A stretch of DNA of 6,054 nt from an uncultured Paracoccaceae bacterium (GTDB taxonomy: Bacteria > Pseudomonadota > Alphaproteobacteria > Rhodobacterales > Rhodobacteraceae). Under the pieces are notes generated by a model. It searched no databases. It saw only the letters and a program-made list of their open reading frames with translations, and was not told the DNA's origin. This document shows, piece after piece, positions 3,317 through 6,054 of this stretch (its first letter is position 1; each line of letters starts with the position of its first letter). Location of the stretch: assembly GCA_937907485.1 (NCBI GenBank), contig CALESR010000282.1, positions 1-6,054 on the forward strand, written 5' to 3'. Both the position numbers and the translations under genes were made by a program.

Positions 3317-6054
3317 TCAGCGGTCGTCGCCGTCCACCGGAGCGGCAAAACCGTGGTCCACCGCCGGAGCAACCAGCACAGCCTCGGCCTCGGCGCGGCG
3401 CTGCTCGATCACTTCGATGTCGCGGTCGGCGGCGATTTTCTTGGTCGCTGTCGCCACACCACCGGTGCCCGCCGGGATCAGGCGGCCGACGATGACGTTT
3501 TCCTTCAGCCCGACCAGCTTGTCGCGCTTGCCGATGACGGCAGCCTCGGTCAGCACGCGGGTCGTCTCCTGGAACGAGGCGGCCGAGATGAACGAGCGGG
3601 TCTGCAGCGACGCCTTGGTGATCCCCAGCAGGATCGGCTCGCCCTTGGCCAACCGCAGGCCCATCGCCGCGGCTTTCTCGTTGGTCTCGTCGAACTCGAA
3701 CTTGTCGACGGTCTCGCCCTTCAGCAGCGTGGTTTCGCCGCTGTCGAGGATCTCGAGCTTTTGCAGCATCTGCCGCACGATCACCTCGATGTGCTTGTCG
3801 TTGATCTTCACGCCCTGCAGGCGGTAAACGTCCTGCACTTCGTCGATCAGATAGTTCGCCAGCGCCTCGATACCCATGATCCGCAGGATGTCATGCGGAG
3901 CGGGGTTGCCATCCATGATGTAGTCGCCGCGCTGGACGAAATCGCCCTCTTGCACGGGGATGTGCTTGCCCTTGGGCACCAGATATTCGACGGTCTCGAA
4001 GGTCTCGTCGACCGGCTCGATCGTGATGCGGCGCTTGTTCTTGTAGTCCTTGGCAAAGCGCACATAGCCGTCGATCTCGCAGATGATCGCGTGATCTTTC
4101 GGGCGACGGGCCTCGAACAGTTCCGCCACGCGGGGAAGACCCCCGGTGATGTCCTTGGTCTTGGCACCTTCGCGCGGGATACGCGCGACGATATCGCCCT
4201 GACGCATATCCTGCCCGTCCTCAATCGACAAAATCGCGTCGACCGACATCGGATAGGTGACGGGGTTGCCCGCCTCGTTGCGCATCGGCTCGCCGGTTTC
4301 CTTGTCCATGATGATGATCTCGGGCTTGAGATCACCGCCACGCGGAACCGAACGCCAGTCCGTCACGATCTTTTGCGACATGCCGGTGGCTTCGTCGGTA
4401 TCCTCGCGCACCGACAGGCCCGCGACCAGATCGACGAACTTTGCCACACCCGCCTTTTCCGCAATGATCGGCAGGGTATAGGGGTCCCATTCATAGAGCT
4501 TGTCGCCGCGCTTGACGTCCTGACCATCGCGCACGAACAGCTTCGCGCCATAGGTCAGCTTGTGCGAGGCGCGCTCGATGCCGTTCTCGTCGATGACGGC
4601 GATGGCCATCGAACGGCCCATGACGACCAGTTCGCGCGCCGCGTTCTCCAGCACCGAGGTGTTGCGGAAGGTGATCCGACCCGCCGCGCCCGATTCCTGG
4701 AACGATTGGCTGCCGCCCTGCGCGATTCCGCCGATGTGGAAGGTCCGCATCGTCAGCTGCGTGCCGGGTTCGCCGATCGACTGCGCGGCGATGATACCCA
4801 CCGCCTCGCCTTTGTTGACCAGCGTGCCGCGGGCCAGATCGCGGCCATAGCAACGGGCGCAAACGCCCTCGTCGGCCTCGCAGGTCAGCGGGCTGCGGAT
4901 CTTGATCGAGGCGATGTCGGCGCGGGCAATGATGTCCGCGTCGCGTTCGTCGATCAGATCGTTGCGGCGCACCAGAACCTCGCCGGTGGCGGGATGGATC
5001 ACATCCTCGGCCACCACGCGGCCCAGCACCCGTTCGGCCAGCGAGGCGACAACCTCGCCGTCGTTCACCGCCGCAGAAGCAGTGATGAAGCGATCCGTGC
5101 CGCAATCGTCCGAGCGCACGATGCAATCTTGCGCGACGTCGACCAGACGGCGCGTCAGATAGCCCGAGTTCGCCGTCTTCAGCGCGGTATCGGCCAGACC
5201 CTTGCGGGCGCCGTGCGTCGAGTTGAAGTATTCAAGAACGGTCAGACCTTCCTTGAAGTTCGAGATGATCGGCGTTTCGATGATCTCGCCCGACGGCTTG
5301 GCCATCAGACCGCGCATCCCGCCGAGCTGCTTCATCTGCGCGGGCGAACCCCGTGCGCCCGAGTGGCTCATCATGTAGACCGAGTTCGGCTCCAGCTCGC
5401 GCCCTTCGGCATCGCGCCGAACGGCCGAGATTTCCGCCATCATCGCGGCCGCCACGGCGTCCGAAGCCTTGGACCAGGCGTCGACCACCTTGTTGTACTT
5501 CTCGCCCTGGGTGATCAGGCCGTCGAGATACTGCTGTTCGAATTCCTTGACCTGATCGCGCGTCGCATCGACCAGCGTCCATTTGGATTCCGGGATCAGC
5601 ATGTCATCCTTGCCGAACGAGATCCCCGCCTTGAAGGCCTCGCGGAACCCCAGACCCATGATCTGGTCGCAGAAGATGACCGACTCTTTCTGACCGCAAT
5701 AGCGATAGACGGTGTCGATGACGTTCTGCACGTCCTTCTTGCGCAGCAGGCGGTTGGCCAGTTCGAACGGCGCCTTGGCGTTCAGCGGCAGCAGCGCGCC
5801 CAGCCGCAGGCGGCCCGGCGTGGTTTCATAGCGCTTGACGACCTCGTTGCCGTTCTCGTCGATCTGCAGGATGCGGCCGGTGACCTTGGCATGCAGGTGG
5901 ACTTCGCCTGCGGCGAGCGCGTGCTCGACCTCGTCGATGTCCGAGAAGGCCATGCCTTCGCCCTTCATCCCGTCGCGCTGCATGGTGGTATAGTAGAGAC
6001 CCAGAACCATGTCCTGCGACGGCACGATGATCGGCGCGCCGTTGGCGGGCGACA
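3317..6054 (-). CDS. rpoC: RNA polymerase beta' subunit, C-terminal two thirds (cut by window edge)
   Basis: RpoC forms one jaw of the RNA polymerase cleft and supplies the catalytic magnesium site. The last 911 codons are present; about 500 N-terminal residues, including the NADFDGD catalytic loop, lie beyond position 6054. The reading frame is open to the edge and begins SPANGAPIIVPSQD, which follows the catalytic loop. Numbering from the GTG codon at 6025 (a Val codon in the frame, not a start), aligned residues equal E. coli numbering minus 506. The bridge helix spans about 263-298, with KTA at 283-285. The second zinc site is Cys308, Cys382, Cys389 and Cys392 (E. coli 814, 888, 895, 898). 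The trigger loop has Met426, Arg427 and His430 (E. coli 932, 933, 936). About 190 residues, roughly 437-624, separate the two trigger-loop halves and correspond to the SI3 insertion; the second half resumes at TKDITGGLPRVAELFEARRPK. The conserved tail KASLQTRSFISAASFQETTR is at 804-823. No disruption is seen. The stop is 22 nt before an intrinsic terminator. Confidence 0.99.
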   Translation of the reverse strand, partial: SPANGAPIIVPSQDMVLGLYYTTMQRDGMKGEGMAFSDIDEVEHALAAGEVHLHAKVTGRILQIDENGNEVVKRYETTPGRLRLGALLPLNAKAPFELANRLLRKKDVQNVIDTVYRYCGQKESVIFCDQIMGLGFREAFKAGISFGKDDMLIPESKWTLVDATRDQVKEFEQQYLDGLITQGEKYNKVVDAWSKASDAVAAAMMAEISAVRRDAEGRELEPNSVYMMSHSGARGSPAQMKQLGGMRGLMAKPSGEIIETPIISNFKEGLTVLEYFNSTHGARKGLADTALKTANSGYLTRRLVDVAQDCIVRSDDCGTDRFITASAAVNDGEVVASLAERVLGRVVAEDVIHPATGEVLVRRNDLIDERDADIIARADIASIKIRSPLTCEADEGVCARCYGRDLARGTLVNKGEAVGIIAAQSIGEPGTQLTMRTFHIGGIAQGGSQSFQESGAAGRITFRNTSVLENAARELVVMGRSMAIAVIDENGIERASHKLTYGAKLFVRDGQDVKRGDKLYEWDPYTLPIIAEKAGVAKFVDLVAGLSVREDTDEATGMSQKIVTDWRSVPRGGDLKPEIIIMDKETGEPMRNEAGNPVTYPMSVDAILSIEDGQDMRQGDIVARIPREGAKTKDITGGLPRVAELFEARRPKDHAIICEIDGYVRFAKDYKNKRRITIEPVDETFETVEYLVPKGKHIPVQEGDFVQRGDYIMDGNPAPHDILRIMGIEALANYLIDEVQDVYRLQGVKINDKHIEVIVRQMLQKLEILDSGETTLLKGETVDKFEFDETNEKAAAMGLRLAKGEPILLGITKASLQTRSFISAASFQETTRVLTEAAVIGKRDKLVGLKENVIVGRLIPAGTGGVATATKKIAADRDIEVIEQRRAEAEAVLVAPAVDHGFAAPVDGDDR

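Noticed and set aside
4491..5126. Alternative-frame minus-strand open frame of 211 codons within rpoC
   Set aside because: It is a frame-shifted shadow of rpoC, low in complexity and rich in Arg and Gly. The true frame carries the zinc cysteines and trigger loop.

Overview
The window comes from a GC-rich alphaproteobacterium, most likely a member of the Rhodobacteraceae/Paracoccaceae. Three things point there: the protein sequences of RpoC, S12 and S7; the close linkage of rpoC with rpsL-rpsG-fusA; and a glycosyltransferase-like gene of the 'putative rhamnosyl transferase' family, whose members I associate mainly with Rhodobacterales. This placement is inferred from recognised sequence patterns, not from a database search.

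Reading leftward on the minus strand, in the direction of most transcription, the window holds five genes. First come the last 911 codons of rpoC (3317-6054), ending at a strong intrinsic terminator (3271-3294). Next is a drug/metabolite-type (EamA) transporter with about ten membrane helices (2321-3211). The str-type ribosomal operon follows: rpsL (S12, 812-1183), rpsG (S7, 329-799) and the first 105 codons of fusA (EF-G, 1-316). The only plus-strand gene is a putative glycosyltransferase (1507-2358). It lies between the transporter and rpsL and overlaps the end of the transporter gene tail-to-tail by 38 bp.

The 323-bp divergent gap 1184-1506, between rpsL and the glycosyltransferase, is the main regulatory region. 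It carries a near-consensus sigma-70 promoter (TTGACA, 17 bp, TATACG) facing rpsL. That predicts an untranslated leader of about 220 nt. The leader holds a GNRA-capped hairpin and a direct repeat that would allow an alternative pairing. Within the str operon the genes are packed 12 nt apart, and each Shine-Dalgarno sequence overlaps the upstream stop codon, which suggests coupled translation.

Functionally, the window joins core transcription (RNA polymerase beta') with core translation (S12 and S7 of the 30S subunit, and EF-G). Two accessory genes are placed in between, bounded by the rpoC terminator on one side and the rpsL promoter on the other. I see no mobile element, CRISPR array, tRNA, rRNA or defence system. 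I found no convincing new biological system; the points most worth following up concern gene arrangement and regulation.
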